Positions 24,693 to 34,615 of a DNA stretch of 64,000 bases are shown here, in pieces. Position 1 is the first letter of the stretch. Every line of letters starts with the position of its first letter. The DNA is from Treponema porcinum (lineage in GTDB: Bacteria > Spirochaetota > Spirochaetia > Treponematales > Treponemataceae). The notes beneath the pieces were generated by a model that was not told where the DNA came from, did no database searches, and saw only the letters and a program-made list of their open reading frames with translations. The translations under genes were made by a program, and so were the position numbers. The DNA is taken from the NCBI RefSeq assembly GCF_900167145.1, contig NZ_FUWG01000008.1:62001-126000 (forward strand). Direction: 5' to 3'.

Positions 24693-24763
24693 ATTTTCTG
24701 CGCATTTTTTCCAAACCGTGATATAATTTTATCAGAATATTTCTGTGTACGTGGAGGTGCCCT

Positions 24764-25408
24764 ATGATTATAAGAAACGTGATGACGAGAAACCCGTATA
24801 TTATATCTCCTGAAAGTTCAGTTACCGAAGCAAAGGCTTTGATGTCAAAAAAGAATATCAGCAAGCTTCCTGTTGTTGACAAGTCTAACAGGCTTGTCGG
24901 AATAATAACTAAAAATGACCTTGCAAAAGCCGGTCCGTCCGACGCAACAACTCTTGATATGTTTGAAATAGGCTACCTGCTTTCAAAACTTACCGTGTCA
25001 AAAGTGATGGTAAAAGATGTTGTTACCGTTTCTGAAAACGAAGTTGTAGAAGAAGCGGCGCGCATTATGGTTGACCGGCAGATAGGCTGCATTCCTGTTG
25101 TGGAAAACGACGTTCTTGTAGGAATTGTTACGGAAAGCGACCTGTTCCACCTGTTCACCGATATGTTCTGCGCAGGGCAGAAAGGCGTACGCGCCGCACT
25201 TGTTCTTGACGACAAGCCGGGACAGTTCCTGCACATTACGGAAGAAATTGCGCGCCTGAACGGAAACATCGTTTCCCTTGTAACGCAGGAACTTGAAGAC
25301 AAGACAAAGCGACTTATTACCGTAAAGGCAACAGGAATAACGATTGAGCAGTTTAAGGAAATCCTTTCCAAAATCCAGCTTACGGCAGATGACATACGCA
25401 TAGCGTAA
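24764..25408 (+). CDS. CBS-pair protein with C-terminal ACT-like domain
   Basis: 214 aa. Residues 1-65 and 80-140 are two CBS motifs: VMTRNPYIISPESSVTEAKALMSKKNISKLPVVD, and VMVKDVVTVSENEVVEEAARIMVDRQIGCIPVVEND. The C-terminal part (GQFLHITEEIARLNGNIVSLVTQ) has the shape of an ACT ligand-binding domain. CBS pairs bind adenosine nucleotides as energy sensors; this layout is AcuB-like. No enzyme domain is present, so it is probably a regulator of an unknown partner. GGAGG lies just before the start (GTGGAGGTGCCCTATG). Confidence 0.88.
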   Translation: MIIRNVMTRNPYIISPESSVTEAKALMSKKNISKLPVVDKSNRLVGIITKNDLAKAGPSDATTLDMFEIGYLLSKLTVSKVMVKDVVTVSENEVVEEAARIMVDRQIGCIPVVENDVLVGIVTESDLFHLFTDMFCAGQKGVRAALVLDDKPGQFLHITEEIARLNGNIVSLVTQELEDKTKRLITVKATGITIEQFKEILSKIQLTADDIRIA

Positions 25409-25458
25409 AATTCCGTGCTGACATTGCTTTATAATATTACGTTATAGTAGTTGAAAAA

Positions 25459-25509
25459 AAAATCCGCAGGTATTATTTTTAAGAAAGTATGAAATTACCT
25501 GCGGATTTT
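25459..25509 (+). promoter_or_regulatory. Inverted repeat presenting a start codon in its loop
   Basis: A perfect 14-bp inverted repeat, AAAATCCGCAGGTA (25459-25472) and TACCTGCGGATTTT (25496-25509), frames the start of the next gene. The 23-nt loop (25473-25495) contains the weak ribosome-binding site AAGAAAG and the ATG (25489-25491); the right arm is codons 3-7. In mRNA this would fold with the start in the loop, so translation could depend on the fold. It might alternatively be a terminator-like stem for the CBS gene or a protein-binding site. Confidence 0.6.
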
Positions 25510-26955
25510 GTAATCAGAAAATTTTTACGCACCTGCACGTCACCTTTTTCGCAAAAAGATTTTTCGGCGATGCTTGCAAGAATCGGAATACGTTTTACTC
25601 CTGATGAATGTACGATGCTTCTTGAAGAAAATCCGAATGTATTTGCACTGGTGGACGGAATGTACCTTACACGTGCAGGTGCGTTTACCGGTCAGTATTT
25701 CAGTATGAAGCCGACCCGCGCTGAGATTTCAAAAAAAGTCTTTATTGCAGGACACCGCTGCATTCCTTTTGTTGATTCAGAAATTCTTTCCTGCGACCTT
25801 ACGTTTCTTTATAACGGAACAGTCCTTCCGCGCGTAGTAGTTGATTATTCAGGCGACGCTGCGCTTGAACTGTTTTCCCTTTACGGCGACGAATTTTCTT
25901 CACAGTACATTGCCTCTGACCCTGCCAACAGCGATATAAATCTTGCAGAAACTTCTTTTTCCCTTCCGCCTGTTGTAAAAATGACTTCGTTCTCGCTTGA
26001 ACCTGTAATTAAGAGTGAAGGCTTTTCTTCCGGCGACAGGCTTGTCTGCCGCGTTTCAAACTGGGATAAGGGAATTATAGAAGTTTCCGTGCTTCACCAT
26101 AATTCAGAGCCGTTCCAGATGGATATGGCAGACGTTGTCCGTGAAGACTGGTATTCGCTTCTGGAAAACAAGCTTCTTTCAAGTTTTGACATTGTAGGAC
26201 CGTGTGCGTCAATCGAACAGCAGCTTGCGCTTGTTTTTGCAGAAAACCGTTCCGAACTGTGCGTAAAAAACTGCGGTTCAATAGAAGAACTTTTCCTGCG
26301 TTCAAAAAAAATCGGCTTCGAACTGTTCGGGGTAGAAACAAGGCTCTGGCGTAAAAACGAGGACGTTCCTGCAATCGGCAGATGGAATGCGCCGGAAGTA
26401 GTTTCTGCGCCGGGCACGGTGCTTTATGAAAACGGAATTGCCATTGAACCTATGCTTCCTTACGTAATAGATTCGTATCTTAAGGATTTGATTTACTGCG
26501 AGTCTGAAGATTATGAAGGTGCACTTAAAAGCATATATCCGTTTTACTATATGATTTCGCGTGAACAGAAAAAGCTGCTGTTGTTGCACTTGAAAAACAG
26601 ACATGATATACTGTTGCGCAATTATAATCGGTTTGCAGATTTTGAAATCGGAGCAATCCGGCATAAGGCACTGGAACTGTACACAACGGTGAACGATTTG
26701 GTCTGCTCAATCAATCTGGTAGATTCAAGCCTTAGGGAGTTTCCTCAAAGACCGCTTGTAATTCTTACCCAGATATTCGGGCATATCAAGCACATTATTG
26801 AAGTACTGGAAAACAATCCGTCTGTCGTAATGGAGGAAATAGATGAAATTTCCCTTTCCATCGAAGGAATGGAATTTAATTTTGAGGGAATAAGCAGCCA
26901 GTTGCGGTGGACGGTTGACAAAAAAAGGCGGAGCGGTTTTTCTGTAGTAAAATAA
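25489..26955 (+). CDS. Hypothetical protein, no recognised family
   Basis: 488 aa, soluble. The N-terminal ~75 residues (VIRKFLRTCTSPFSQKDFSAMLARIGIRFTPDECTMLL, then VFALVDGMYLTRAGAF) look like a winged-helix-type small domain; a beta-rich middle and a helical C-terminal third (KLLLLHLKNRHDILLRNY ... IEVLENNPSVVMEEIDEIS) follow. I do not recognise it and can only say it looks like a long-conserved Treponema protein. Its start is inside the loop of the inverted repeat at 25459-25509. A PTS EIIA gene follows after 81 nt. Confidence 0.7.
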   Translation: MKLPADFVIRKFLRTCTSPFSQKDFSAMLARIGIRFTPDECTMLLEENPNVFALVDGMYLTRAGAFTGQYFSMKPTRAEISKKVFIAGHRCIPFVDSEILSCDLTFLYNGTVLPRVVVDYSGDAALELFSLYGDEFSSQYIASDPANSDINLAETSFSLPPVVKMTSFSLEPVIKSEGFSSGDRLVCRVSNWDKGIIEVSVLHHNSEPFQMDMADVVREDWYSLLENKLLSSFDIVGPCASIEQQLALVFAENRSELCVKNCGSIEELFLRSKKIGFELFGVETRLWRKNEDVPAIGRWNAPEVVSAPGTVLYENGIAIEPMLPYVIDSYLKDLIYCESEDYEGALKSIYPFYYMISREQKKLLLLHLKNRHDILLRNYNRFADFEIGAIRHKALELYTTVNDLVCSINLVDSSLREFPQRPLVILTQIFGHIKHIIEVLENNPSVVMEEIDEISLSIEGMEFNFEGISSQLRWTVDKKRRSGFSVVK

Positions 26956-27036
26956 GCACGTCCTTAAAAATGCGGCTTTTCAGGCTTTATGGAAAACGGT
27001 TCTGAATTTTATACAGAATTTCTAACGGAGAAAAGA

Positions 27037-27495
27037 ATGGAAAAAAATCTTTCAATCCTTATAAAGAAGGGAGGTGTATTCTACGGTGTAGAAGGAACAT
27101 CTCCTGATAAGATTTTTAAAGCGGTAACGGAGCAGATGGACTTACCGGTAAAATCCGATGCTGACGTAATTTATAATGCGCTGTGCGCACGCGAGGCGAT
27201 TATGACGACGGCTGTAGGAAACGGAATTGCACTTCCGCACGCTAGAACGCCGGTAATAAAAAATGAGGAAGACCAGCGGGTTTGCGTTGTATATTTAAAA
27301 GAGCCGATTGACATGAAGGCTCCTGATAACATCAAGGTTTTTGTGATGTTCATCATTCTTACTCAAAATCCGCAGACACATCTTCAGACGCTTTCTTCTT
27401 TAGTATCTCTTTTTAAGAACGCTGAATTCAGAAAGCTTCTGGAATCTCACGCAAGTGAAGAGGACTTGTTAAGGGCCATTGAAAGAATGGACTGA
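27037..27495 (+). CDS. PTS EIIA domain protein (PtsN/fructose type)
   Basis: 152 aa PTS_EIIA type-2 domain. The phosphorylated His lies in GNGIALPHARTPV; the family core VIYNALCAREAIMTTAVG and VFVMFIILTQNPQTHLQTLSSLVSLF are clear. No other PTS components (EIIB, EIIC) adjoin, so it is probably a regulatory (PtsN-like) phosphocarrier rather than a transporter subunit. ATG 27037 is preferred to an in-frame ATG at 26989 because GGAGAAAAG lies just upstream and the domain begins there. Confidence 0.85.
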   Translation: MEKNLSILIKKGGVFYGVEGTSPDKIFKAVTEQMDLPVKSDADVIYNALCAREAIMTTAVGNGIALPHARTPVIKNEEDQRVCVVYLKEPIDMKAPDNIKVFVMFIILTQNPQTHLQTLSSLVSLFKNAEFRKLLESHASEEDLLRAIERMD

Positions 27496-27558
27496 CAGTT
27501 TCTTTGCAGATATTTTGCGCGTAAAAACGCATATTTTCTTTATAAGATGAGGAAAAAA

Positions 27559-29523
27559 ATGAACGAGAAAGCGATTACTGCTGTAGCAACTTCTATCCGA
27601 AGTCTGTCAATGGATGCAATCCAGAAAGCAAATTCTGGTCATCCGGGAACACCGCTTGGTGCAGCCGAAGTGGCCGCAGTCCTTTACGGTGAAATCCTTA
27701 AGCACAATCCTGCTGATTCTAAATGGGCGGACAGAGACCGTTTTGTTCTGTCTGCAGGTCACGGCTCAATGCTGCTGTATTCTATCCTTCACCTGAGCGG
27801 ATACAAAGTAACTCTTGACGACATAAAGTCTTTCCGTCAGGTGGGTTCAAACTGTCCGGGGCACCCAGAGTACGGAATGACCGACGGCGTTGAATGTACG
27901 GCAGGTCCTCTTGGTCAGGGCGTTTCAATGGCAGTCGGTATGGCTCTTGCAGAGTCAATGCTTGCCGCACGCTTTAATACTGCAAATCATAAAATCGTAA
28001 ATCATTATACATATTCGCTTGTCGGCGAAGGCTGTCTTGAAGAAGGCGTTTCTTCCGAAGCGTGTTCTTTAGCAGGTACGCTCAAGCTTGGAAAACTGAT
28101 TGTTTTCTACGATGAAAACAGAATAAGCATTGACGGTTCAACGGACATTACATTCTCTGAGGACATTGCAAAACGCTATGAAGCATACGGCTGGCAGGTT
28201 CTTAAAGGCTCAATGTACAAGCCGTCAGAAATCCTCAAGCTTACGGAAAAGGCAAAAAAATGCACTGATAAACCGACTTTGATAATGCTCAAGTCAGTCA
28301 TCGGTTATTCTGCGCCAAAGGCAGGAACGGCTGACGTTCACGGAGCGGCACTTGGTGCAGAAGGTGTAAAGGCTGCAAAGAAATTCCTTGGACTTCCTGA
28401 AGATAAGGATTTTACTGTTCTTCCTGAAGCTTACGAATATTTTAATTCAAAGAAAGCGTCTTTTGCAGCGGCAGAAGAAGCCTGGAATGAAGAATTTGAC
28501 GCGTGGTCAAAGGAAAATCCAAAACTGCGCGCCGAATGGGATGCATATTTCTCTGATTCAGAAACGGCTGAAGTTCCTGATGTGGAATTCAGCGCAACAG
28601 ATAAAATGGCTACACGTGCGGCTGGCGGAAAAGTGCTTAATATGATGGCACAGCGCTACGGTAATCTTACCGGCGGTTCTGCTGACCTTGCAGGTCCTAA
28701 TAAAACAGAACTTAAGGACTGCGGCGGCATTTATTCACCTGCAAACCGCACCGGACGCACGATTGAGTTTGGAATACGCGAATTTGCTATGAGCGCAGTC
28801 TGTTCAGGAATGCGCCTTCACGGCGGACTTCGTCCGTTCTGCGCAACGTTCCTTGTTTTTGCAGACTATCTTCGTCCGCAGCTCCGCGTTGCAAGCCTTA
28901 TGAAGCTGCCGCTCATCTATATTTTTACCCACGATTCTATTTATGTAGGTGAGGACGGACCTACACATCAGCCTGTAGAAACGCTTGCATCGCTCCGCGC
29001 CATTCCGGGAGTACAGGTGCTTCGTCCTGCTGATGCGCAGGAAACTCTTGAAGCCTGGAAAATGGCAATGGATTCAAAAGATCATCCTGTATGTATCGTT
29101 CTTACCCGCCAGGACATTCAGGGCTTTGAAAAAGAAGACGCTGACTGGAAAAAGAACATCAGAAACGGCGCATATATCGCAAAGAAAGGCGGAGATACTC
29201 CGGACATTACAATTCTTGCAACCGGCTCGGAAGTTTCAATGGCGGTACAGGCTGCCGAAATGAAAGCCGGCAAGAATATCCGCGTTGTTTCTATTCTTGA
29301 CTACAACAAGTTTGACGAAATGGACAAAGCCGAGCAGGACAAGCTGACTGGCGGTGCAAAGCGCATTGTGTGTGCAGAAGCAGGAATCAGCGCAAACTGG
29401 AAGCAGTTTGCAACAAGTAAAAATGATTTGTTCTGCATAGACCGCTTTGGTGAGTCTGGACCGGCTGCAAAAGTTGCCGAACACCTGCACTTTACCGCAA
29501 AAGATCTTGCAGCAATCCTGTAG
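27559..29523 (+). CDS. tkt: Transketolase
   Basis: 654 aa thiamine-diphosphate enzyme of the non-oxidative pentose phosphate pathway. Signatures: [67 protein letters not shown] (ThDP/Mg), [44 protein letters not shown] and [11 protein letters not shown] 27559 (MNEKAIT) is preferred over 27547 since GAGGA (27549-27553) is its ribosome-binding site. Its terminator has been split by the insertion sequence directly downstream. Confidence 0.97.
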   Translation: MNEKAITAVATSIRSLSMDAIQKANSGHPGTPLGAAEVAAVLYGEILKHNPADSKWADRDRFVLSAGHGSMLLYSILHLSGYKVTLDDIKSFRQVGSNCPGHPEYGMTDGVECTAGPLGQGVSMAVGMALAESMLAARFNTANHKIVNHYTYSLVGEGCLEEGVSSEACSLAGTLKLGKLIVFYDENRISIDGSTDITFSEDIAKRYEAYGWQVLKGSMYKPSEILKLTEKAKKCTDKPTLIMLKSVIGYSAPKAGTADVHGAALGAEGVKAAKKFLGLPEDKDFTVLPEAYEYFNSKKASFAAAEEAWNEEFDAWSKENPKLRAEWDAYFSDSETAEVPDVEFSATDKMATRAAGGKVLNMMAQRYGNLTGGSADLAGPNKTELKDCGGIYSPANRTGRTIEFGIREFAMSAVCSGMRLHGGLRPFCATFLVFADYLRPQLRVASLMKLPLIYIFTHDSIYVGEDGPTHQPVETLASLRAIPGVQVLRPADAQETLEAWKMAMDSKDHPVCIVLTRQDIQGFEKEDADWKKNIRNGAYIAKKGGDTPDITILATGSEVSMAVQAAEMKAGKNIRVVSILDYNKFDEMDKAEQDKLTGGAKRIVCAEAGISANWKQFATSKNDLFCIDRFGESGPAAKVAEHLHFTAKDLAAIL

Positions 29524-29540
29524 TAATTAGAAAAAAATAG

Positions 29541-29566
29541 AAAAAAGGTCAGAAATACATCTTTCT
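29541..29566 (+). terminator. Left half of the tkt terminator, split by the IS
   Basis: Left arm AAAAAAGGTCAGAAA (29541-29555), loop TACATC, then TTTCT (29562-29566). The missing right part TTTCTGACCTTTTTT lies at 35168-35182, on the far side of the IS. Joining them (with one TTTCT) rebuilds a stem of nine base pairs (GGTCAGAAA/TTTCTGACC) with flanking A and T tracts: a standard intrinsic terminator 17 nt after tkt. TTTCT is the target duplication. Only a 5-bp AGAAA/TTTCT stem remains on the tkt side. Confidence 0.85.
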
Positions 29567-29622
29567 GAAGTGCACCCCTAAAGTTGGACAAATAAAGTTC
29601 AATTTTAGGAGGTGCATTTTTT

Positions 29623-30150
29623 ATGTCCAAATACTCAGAAGAGTTTAAATTAAAAATTGTAAAAGAACATAAAGAAACGCATATAGGTGCAAAAAGTCTA
29701 CAAAAGAAATATGGTGTTTATCACAGTCAAATTGAGCAGTGGATTGCCCAGTACAAATTAAACGGAAAATTTACTGAACCAACACGACATTTTAGCGGAG
29801 AATTTAAGCTAAAAGTGTTAAACTATCAACAAGAGCATCATCTTTCAGATCCAGAAACGGCATTGATTTTTGGAATCACAAACCAAGGAACAATCTGTGC
29901 ATGGCGAAAGAAGTATATTACCGGTGGTACAGAAGCTCTGTTTCAGAAACAAGGCAGGCGTTCAAAAATGCAAAAAAAAAGTTTAATACCGAACAAACCA
30001 AGAGAAGAATGGACAAAGGATGAAGAACTTGCTTATCTTCGTATGGAGAATGATTTCCTAAAAAAATATCTGGCCTTAGTTCAGGAAGACGACAAGAAGA
30101 AACAGCAGCAGACAAAAGACAGAGAACAATCGATGCTGTCAGAGAACTAA
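29623..30150 (+). CDS. IS3/IS150-family transposase OrfA
   Basis: 175 aa DNA-binding part of the transposase, with two helix-turn-helix units: SEEFKLKIVKEHKETHIGAKSLQKKYGV ... QIEQWIAQYK, and SGEFKLKVLNYQQEHHLSDPETALIFGI ... TICAWRKKY. A leucine-zipper-like segment follows (ELAYLRMENDFLKKYLALVQE). AGGAGGTG precedes the ATG. It is intact. Normally a -1 ribosomal frameshift in A-rich sequence near the 3' end (for example 30061-30066 or 30113-30117) joins it to OrfB. Without a working OrfB it could only bind ends. Confidence 0.93.
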   Translation: MSKYSEEFKLKIVKEHKETHIGAKSLQKKYGVYHSQIEQWIAQYKLNGKFTEPTRHFSGEFKLKVLNYQQEHHLSDPETALIFGITNQGTICAWRKKYITGGTEALFQKQGRRSKMQKKSLIPNKPREEWTKDEELAYLRMENDFLKKYLALVQEDDKKKQQQTKDREQSMLSEN

Positions 30151-30662
30151 GGTCAAAATACAATGTTTCAGATTTAACCAAACTTACAGGTTTGCCAAGA
30201 AGTTCATTTTATTACTCAGAAACGCATCCGAAACAGGATAAGTACAAAGAAGAGCGAGAACTTTTCCAGCAGATTTATCATGCCAATAAAGGCCGTTATG
30301 GCTATAGAAGGATTACTTTAGAGTTCAGGAATAGAGGTTTTTCAACAAACCACAAAGTAATTCAGAAACTGATGCATGAAGAACATATTGTGTGTAAAGT
30401 TCGTCAGCATAAATACAATTCCTATAAGGGCCAGATAGGCAAAGTGGCTCCTAATCTTTTACAGCGAGATTTCAGTACAACAAAATCTAATGAAAAATGG
30501 GTTACAGATGTTAGCTGGACAGCTCATTGAGCCGCATTTTTATGTAGAAAAAATACATAACTATAAAAAATTAAATTTTCACAACGAGAATTTTAAATAT
30601 TTGAACGACATCTAGAAAAAAATAGGAAAAATTGCTATATTATCAAATTAGGGTGTGAGAAA

Positions 30663-31682
30663 ATGGGCGTTCAAACGACAAAAATAAACAATCGTCGCTA
30701 TTTGGGAAACAAATACAAACTGTTGCCGTTCATTACAAAAGTTGTAACTGAAAATTGCGGAAACTTTACCTCATTTACAGATATTTTTGCAGGCACTGGA
30801 GCGGTGGCTTCCGCATACACAAATAAACAACTCACCACAAACGACATTCTTTTTTCAAACTACATTTCAAATACGGCTTGGTTTTCGCCCGAAGATTTTG
30901 ATTGGGACAAATTGGTATGTTTTATAAATAATTATAACAATTTAAGTTCCATTAAAGAAAATTACATGACAAAAAACTTTTCCGACACTTATTTTTCACA
31001 CGATATTTGTTCAAAAATTGGTTTTATTCGCGAAGACATCGAAGAGAAGAAAATTGCAAAAGTCATAAACAATCGCGAATATGCAATTTTGCTCACGTCT
31101 TTACTTTATGCAATGGATAGAATTGCAAATACTTGTGGTCATTACGATGCTTGGCGACGAAATGTGGATTTGTCTGAACAGGTGCTTGAAATGCGTATGC
31201 TTGACGCAGAAAAAAATCTTAATCCTCAAAATCAATGTTTTAACATCGATTCAAATAAACTTGCTGAAAATATAAAAAGCGATGTCGTATATTTAGACCC
31301 TCCGTATAATTCACGCCAATATTGCGATGCATATCATCTAGTAGAAAATGTTGCACGCTGGCAAAAGCCTGAAGTTTTTGGAGTTGCAAAAAAAATGGAT
31401 AGAACAGCTTTAAAGAGTAAATATTGCACACAGTTCGCTCCGAAGGCTTTTGACGACTTGATTTCAAAACTCGATGCTAAATACATTTTGGTTTCTTACA
31501 ACAACATGGAAAATAAAGGAAACGACCGTTCAAATGCCCGCATTTCAGATGAAGAAATTTTATCTTCATTAAAAAAACGTGGCAAGGTTCAAATATTTTC
31601 TGAAAATTACAAGGCATTCACAACAGGAAAGTCCGACCGAAACGACAATCAAGAGAGGCTCTTCTTGTGCAAGTGCCAGTAA
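30663..31682 (+). CDS. Adenine-specific DNA methyltransferase (D12 class), first of a type IIS pair
   Basis: 339 aa. RRYLGNKYKLLPFI, then FTDIFAGTGAVASAY (SAM motif I), LTTNDILFSNYI, ATSL-type LYAMDRIANTCGHYDAWRR, and catalytic VVYLDPPYNSRQYCDAYH (DPPY motif IV). The pattern matches N6-adenine methylases such as the FokI/PleI-like group that modify one strand of an asymmetric site. Its 3' end overlaps the second methylase by 16 nt, so the three genes are translationally linked. Base composition is A+T-rich like the rest of the cassette. Confidence 0.88.
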   Translation: MGVQTTKINNRRYLGNKYKLLPFITKVVTENCGNFTSFTDIFAGTGAVASAYTNKQLTTNDILFSNYISNTAWFSPEDFDWDKLVCFINNYNNLSSIKENYMTKNFSDTYFSHDICSKIGFIREDIEEKKIAKVINNREYAILLTSLLYAMDRIANTCGHYDAWRRNVDLSEQVLEMRMLDAEKNLNPQNQCFNIDSNKLAENIKSDVVYLDPPYNSRQYCDAYHLVENVARWQKPEVFGVAKKMDRTALKSKYCTQFAPKAFDDLISKLDAKYILVSYNNMENKGNDRSNARISDEEILSSLKKRGKVQIFSENYKAFTTGKSDRNDNQERLFLCKCQ

Positions 31683-32605
31683 ACCTAATCGCTTCCCCGT
31701 TAAATTATACAGGTGGAAAATATAAATTACTTCCGCAACTTCTCCCACTCTTTCCAAATGAAGTAAATACTTTTGTCGATTTATTTTGTGGCGGTTGTAA
31801 TGTTGCTGTTAATGCAAATGCAAAAAAATATATTTGCAACGACAGAGAAAAACATTTAATTGGCTTATTAAAAAAATTAAAATCAGATGGAGCAGAAAAT
31901 TTTTCACAAAAAATAGAATCGGTTATAACACAATATAATTTATCTGACAGTTCAAAACAAAAGTATGAGTTTTACGACTGTAATTCTTCGGCAGGATTAG
32001 GAAAATACAATCGTCCACATTTTTTAGAATTGAGGGAACATTTTAATTCAATTTCTGATTCTGATGAAGTTTATTATTATGAATTTTTTACGCTTGTAAT
32101 TTATGCATTTAATAATCAAATCCGCTTTAATTCAGAATGTAAATATAATCTTCCTGTTGGAAAGCGTGATTTTAATATAAAAATGCGTAATAAACTAACT
32201 CAATTTGCAAAAGAAATTCAGAACAAAAAGATAAAGTTTACAAATCATTCATTTGAAAAATTAGATTTGGAAAAATTAGAAGAAGACTCTTTCATTTATG
32301 CTGATCCGCCTTATTTAATTACAACAGCAACTTACAACGAAAAAAACGGTTGGACTGAAAACGAAGAAAAAAAATTGCTCTCTTTTTTAGATGAATGTAA
32401 TGTGAAAAACATAAAATTTGCCCTTTCCAATGTGTTAAAAACTGACGGAAAGAAAAATCAGATTTTAGAAGATTGGCTTTTGAAAAATAATTATAATTGC
32501 AATCATCTAAAATATTCATATAAAAATTCAAATTACCACAAAAAAGAAAATGCAGAAAAAACAGACGAAGTTTTGATTACAAATTACGAGGTTCAAAATG
32601 GATAA
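31667..32605 (+). CDS. Dam-family DNA adenine methyltransferase, second of the pair
   Basis: 312 aa D12-class adenine methylase: PLNYTGGKYKLLPQLL (motif X), NTFVDLFCGGCNVAVNA (motif I), YICNDREKHLIGL, NNQIRFNSECKYNLPVGKRDFN and SFIYADPPYLITTATYN (DPPY). Starts at GTG 31667, or 31673, inside the preceding gene; no ATG fits. It ends overlapping the endonuclease gene by 8 nt. A second methylase is needed because an asymmetric type IIS site has different sequences on its two strands, which supports the type IIS reading. Confidence 0.9.
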   Translation: MQVPVNLIASPLNYTGGKYKLLPQLLPLFPNEVNTFVDLFCGGCNVAVNANAKKYICNDREKHLIGLLKKLKSDGAENFSQKIESVITQYNLSDSSKQKYEFYDCNSSAGLGKYNRPHFLELREHFNSISDSDEVYYYEFFTLVIYAFNNQIRFNSECKYNLPVGKRDFNIKMRNKLTQFAKEIQNKKIKFTNHSFEKLDLEKLEEDSFIYADPPYLITTATYNEKNGWTENEEKKLLSFLDECNVKNIKFALSNVLKTDGKKNQILEDWLLKNNYNCNHLKYSYKNSNYHKKENAEKTDEVLITNYEVQNG

Positions 32606-34607
32606 AATTGCTTATGAAGGTATAAGTTGGACAATTGGCTCAACAAGTTTCAGAACGAAAGAACTTAACAAGAAAACAGAATGGCAATTGGAATTGCTTG
32701 AAAATTTTTGGGCAAAACCGGAAAACAAGAATCAATCTTGGAAAGCAAACGAACCTCTCCAGCAACAATATTATAAATTTCTTTGGGAAAGTAATTTTAC
32801 AGTTGGTAATGCTCCTCGTCCGGCAAAAGATGCACGAGAAAAGACTTCTGGACTTTGTGATATTGGAGTAGCAGACAGGGAAACACGAAAACTTACAGAA
32901 GTTGGAAAAGAACTGTTAAAAATATCTAAAATTGGAAATTTTAAAAGCGACAATATTTTACAAATTGAGGCAGACAGTTTTCTATATTTAAAACAGCTTC
33001 TAAAAACTTCCGTAAATTTAGGTAATTCAACTGTAAGACCATTCGTAATTCTTGCAAGAACCCTAAACGAATTGGAATATTTAAATTCAGATGAATTTAT
33101 TTACTTTCTTCCTTTGATTTCAGACGAAAATTCATTTTTATCTGTAATTACAAAAATAAAAGATTTCCGTGCATGTAAATGCGATATTATTCAAACAGTT
33201 TATGAAATTTTATTATCGCATAAGTCCTATCAACAAGCACACGAGTTGTTTTTAAATGCAAATTCCATTTCTGAGAATTTAATCATCACTGTAATGATGA
33301 ATCGTAAAAGCCCTCAATATTCTAAACCTTTTTATGAGTTTTACAATGCTTTGCATACAGTTTTGATGGAAAATGATTTTTCAGAAAAAAGTATGAAAAA
33401 ATTGGAAAAATCAATAACTGACTGCAAAACAACAAGAACATCAATAAGAAAGTTACTTTACGCAACAACTAAAAATGTTGTAAAAGGCGGTAAGAAAACT
33501 TTTAAAACAGACATTTTAAACAGTGTTAAAGATGAAAAATCTTTCAAAGAGCTATTCTTTAAAATCTGTCATGTAGCAAAAACTTTGAATAATTTGGAAG
33601 ATTACGGCGATTTGAATTTACGATACTTTGCAATGAGCGACTGTCTTATTACAAAAGATAAGACAGTAAAATTTGATACTCTTCCAAAAATCTATTTTGC
33701 AATGGTAAAAGAGTGTCTAAAAGAACTTTCGTTTACTGCTTGTGATTTACTTTACAAATCTATCAACTTAAATGAAATCGCACCTGGACTTGTAGTAAAT
33801 ACAGAAGAGTTTTATAAAAATGTCGCAAAAGAGATTGGTACAGAAACATATGACCGAAACGAAATCCAAAAAATCTTGGATAAAGAAAGGTATGAGCGTT
33901 TTAATAAATTGCTTGAAGAAAAATTTACAGATGAAAAACTATTGCTAATTTTAGACAATTTCAAAAACAGAAAAACTTCAAATGATGAGTATGACGAAGA
34001 AATTAAAAAATTAGTTTCATCAAATTCAGATGGTCCAACTTCATTTGAATATATTCTTGCAGTAATTTGGTATAAAATCAGCGATTATCAAGGCGATGTA
34101 TTGACCTACATGAATTTATCTTTGGATGCAGATTTGCTTCCAAAGACTCATGCTGGCGGTGGCGAAGCTGATATAGTTTGGAAATATGAAGAAACTTCCG
34201 ACTATCCGAAACATGATTTGTTGATAGAAGCAACACTTGCTGATTCAACAAATCAGCGTCGTATGGAAATGGAACCTGTTTCTCGTCATTTAGGGGAATA
34301 TTTGTGTGAAAATAAAACTTCAAATGCTTATTGTATTTTCTTAACAAATTATCTTAACATGAATGTTATATCTGATTTTCGAATGAGAAGAAATCAGCCG
34401 TATTACGGAAATAATGGTGATAAAGTTTCTGGAATGAATATTGCTCCAATGGAAACTGATTTATTAAAAGTGATAATACAAAATAATCTAAAATATAAAA
34501 AATTATATGATATAATAAATAAGAAATTTAAAAGTTCTTTAGAACCTAAAGAGTGGTATGAAGAATTTGAAAAAGAAATAGAAGAAAGTTCTTTGCTTGC
34601 AAAGTAA
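32598..34607 (+). CDS. AlwI-family type IIS restriction endonuclease
   Basis: 669 aa, similar in length and pattern to AlwI/PleI/MlyI-type enzymes: WTIGSTSFRTKELNKKTEWQLELL at the N-terminus (site recognition), then a long helical middle, and a C-terminal cleavage domain with TSFEYILAVIWYKIS, HAGGGEADIVWKYEE, LLIEATLADSTNQRRMEMEPVSRHL (Asp-Ile-Val then Glu-Ala-Thr, a PD-(D/E)XK-like site) and YCIFLTNYLN. Known members recognise GGATC or GAGTC; the exact site here is unknown. It ends only 8 nt before the attC (34616). The reading frame is intact. Confidence 0.87.
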   Translation: MDKIAYEGISWTIGSTSFRTKELNKKTEWQLELLENFWAKPENKNQSWKANEPLQQQYYKFLWESNFTVGNAPRPAKDAREKTSGLCDIGVADRETRKLTEVGKELLKISKIGNFKSDNILQIEADSFLYLKQLLKTSVNLGNSTVRPFVILARTLNELEYLNSDEFIYFLPLISDENSFLSVITKIKDFRACKCDIIQTVYEILLSHKSYQQAHELFLNANSISENLIITVMMNRKSPQYSKPFYEFYNALHTVLMENDFSEKSMKKLEKSITDCKTTRTSIRKLLYATTKNVVKGGKKTFKTDILNSVKDEKSFKELFFKICHVAKTLNNLEDYGDLNLRYFAMSDCLITKDKTVKFDTLPKIYFAMVKECLKELSFTACDLLYKSINLNEIAPGLVVNTEEFYKNVAKEIGTETYDRNEIQKILDKERYERFNKLLEEKFTDEKLLLILDNFKNRKTSNDEYDEEIKKLVSSNSDGPTSFEYILAVIWYKISDYQGDVLTYMNLSLDADLLPKTHAGGGEADIVWKYEETSDYPKHDLLIEATLADSTNQRRMEMEPVSRHLGEYLCENKTSNAYCIFLTNYLNMNVISDFRMRRNQPYYGNNGDKVSGMNIAPMETDLLKVIIQNNLKYKKLYDIINKKFKSSLEPKEWYEEFEKEIEESSLLAK

Positions 34608-34615
34608 GCGGGAAC

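Noticed and set aside
30192..30530. Intact short transposase OrfB
   Set aside because: It ends in cassette sequence (SWTAH) and lacks the second and third catalytic acidic residues.
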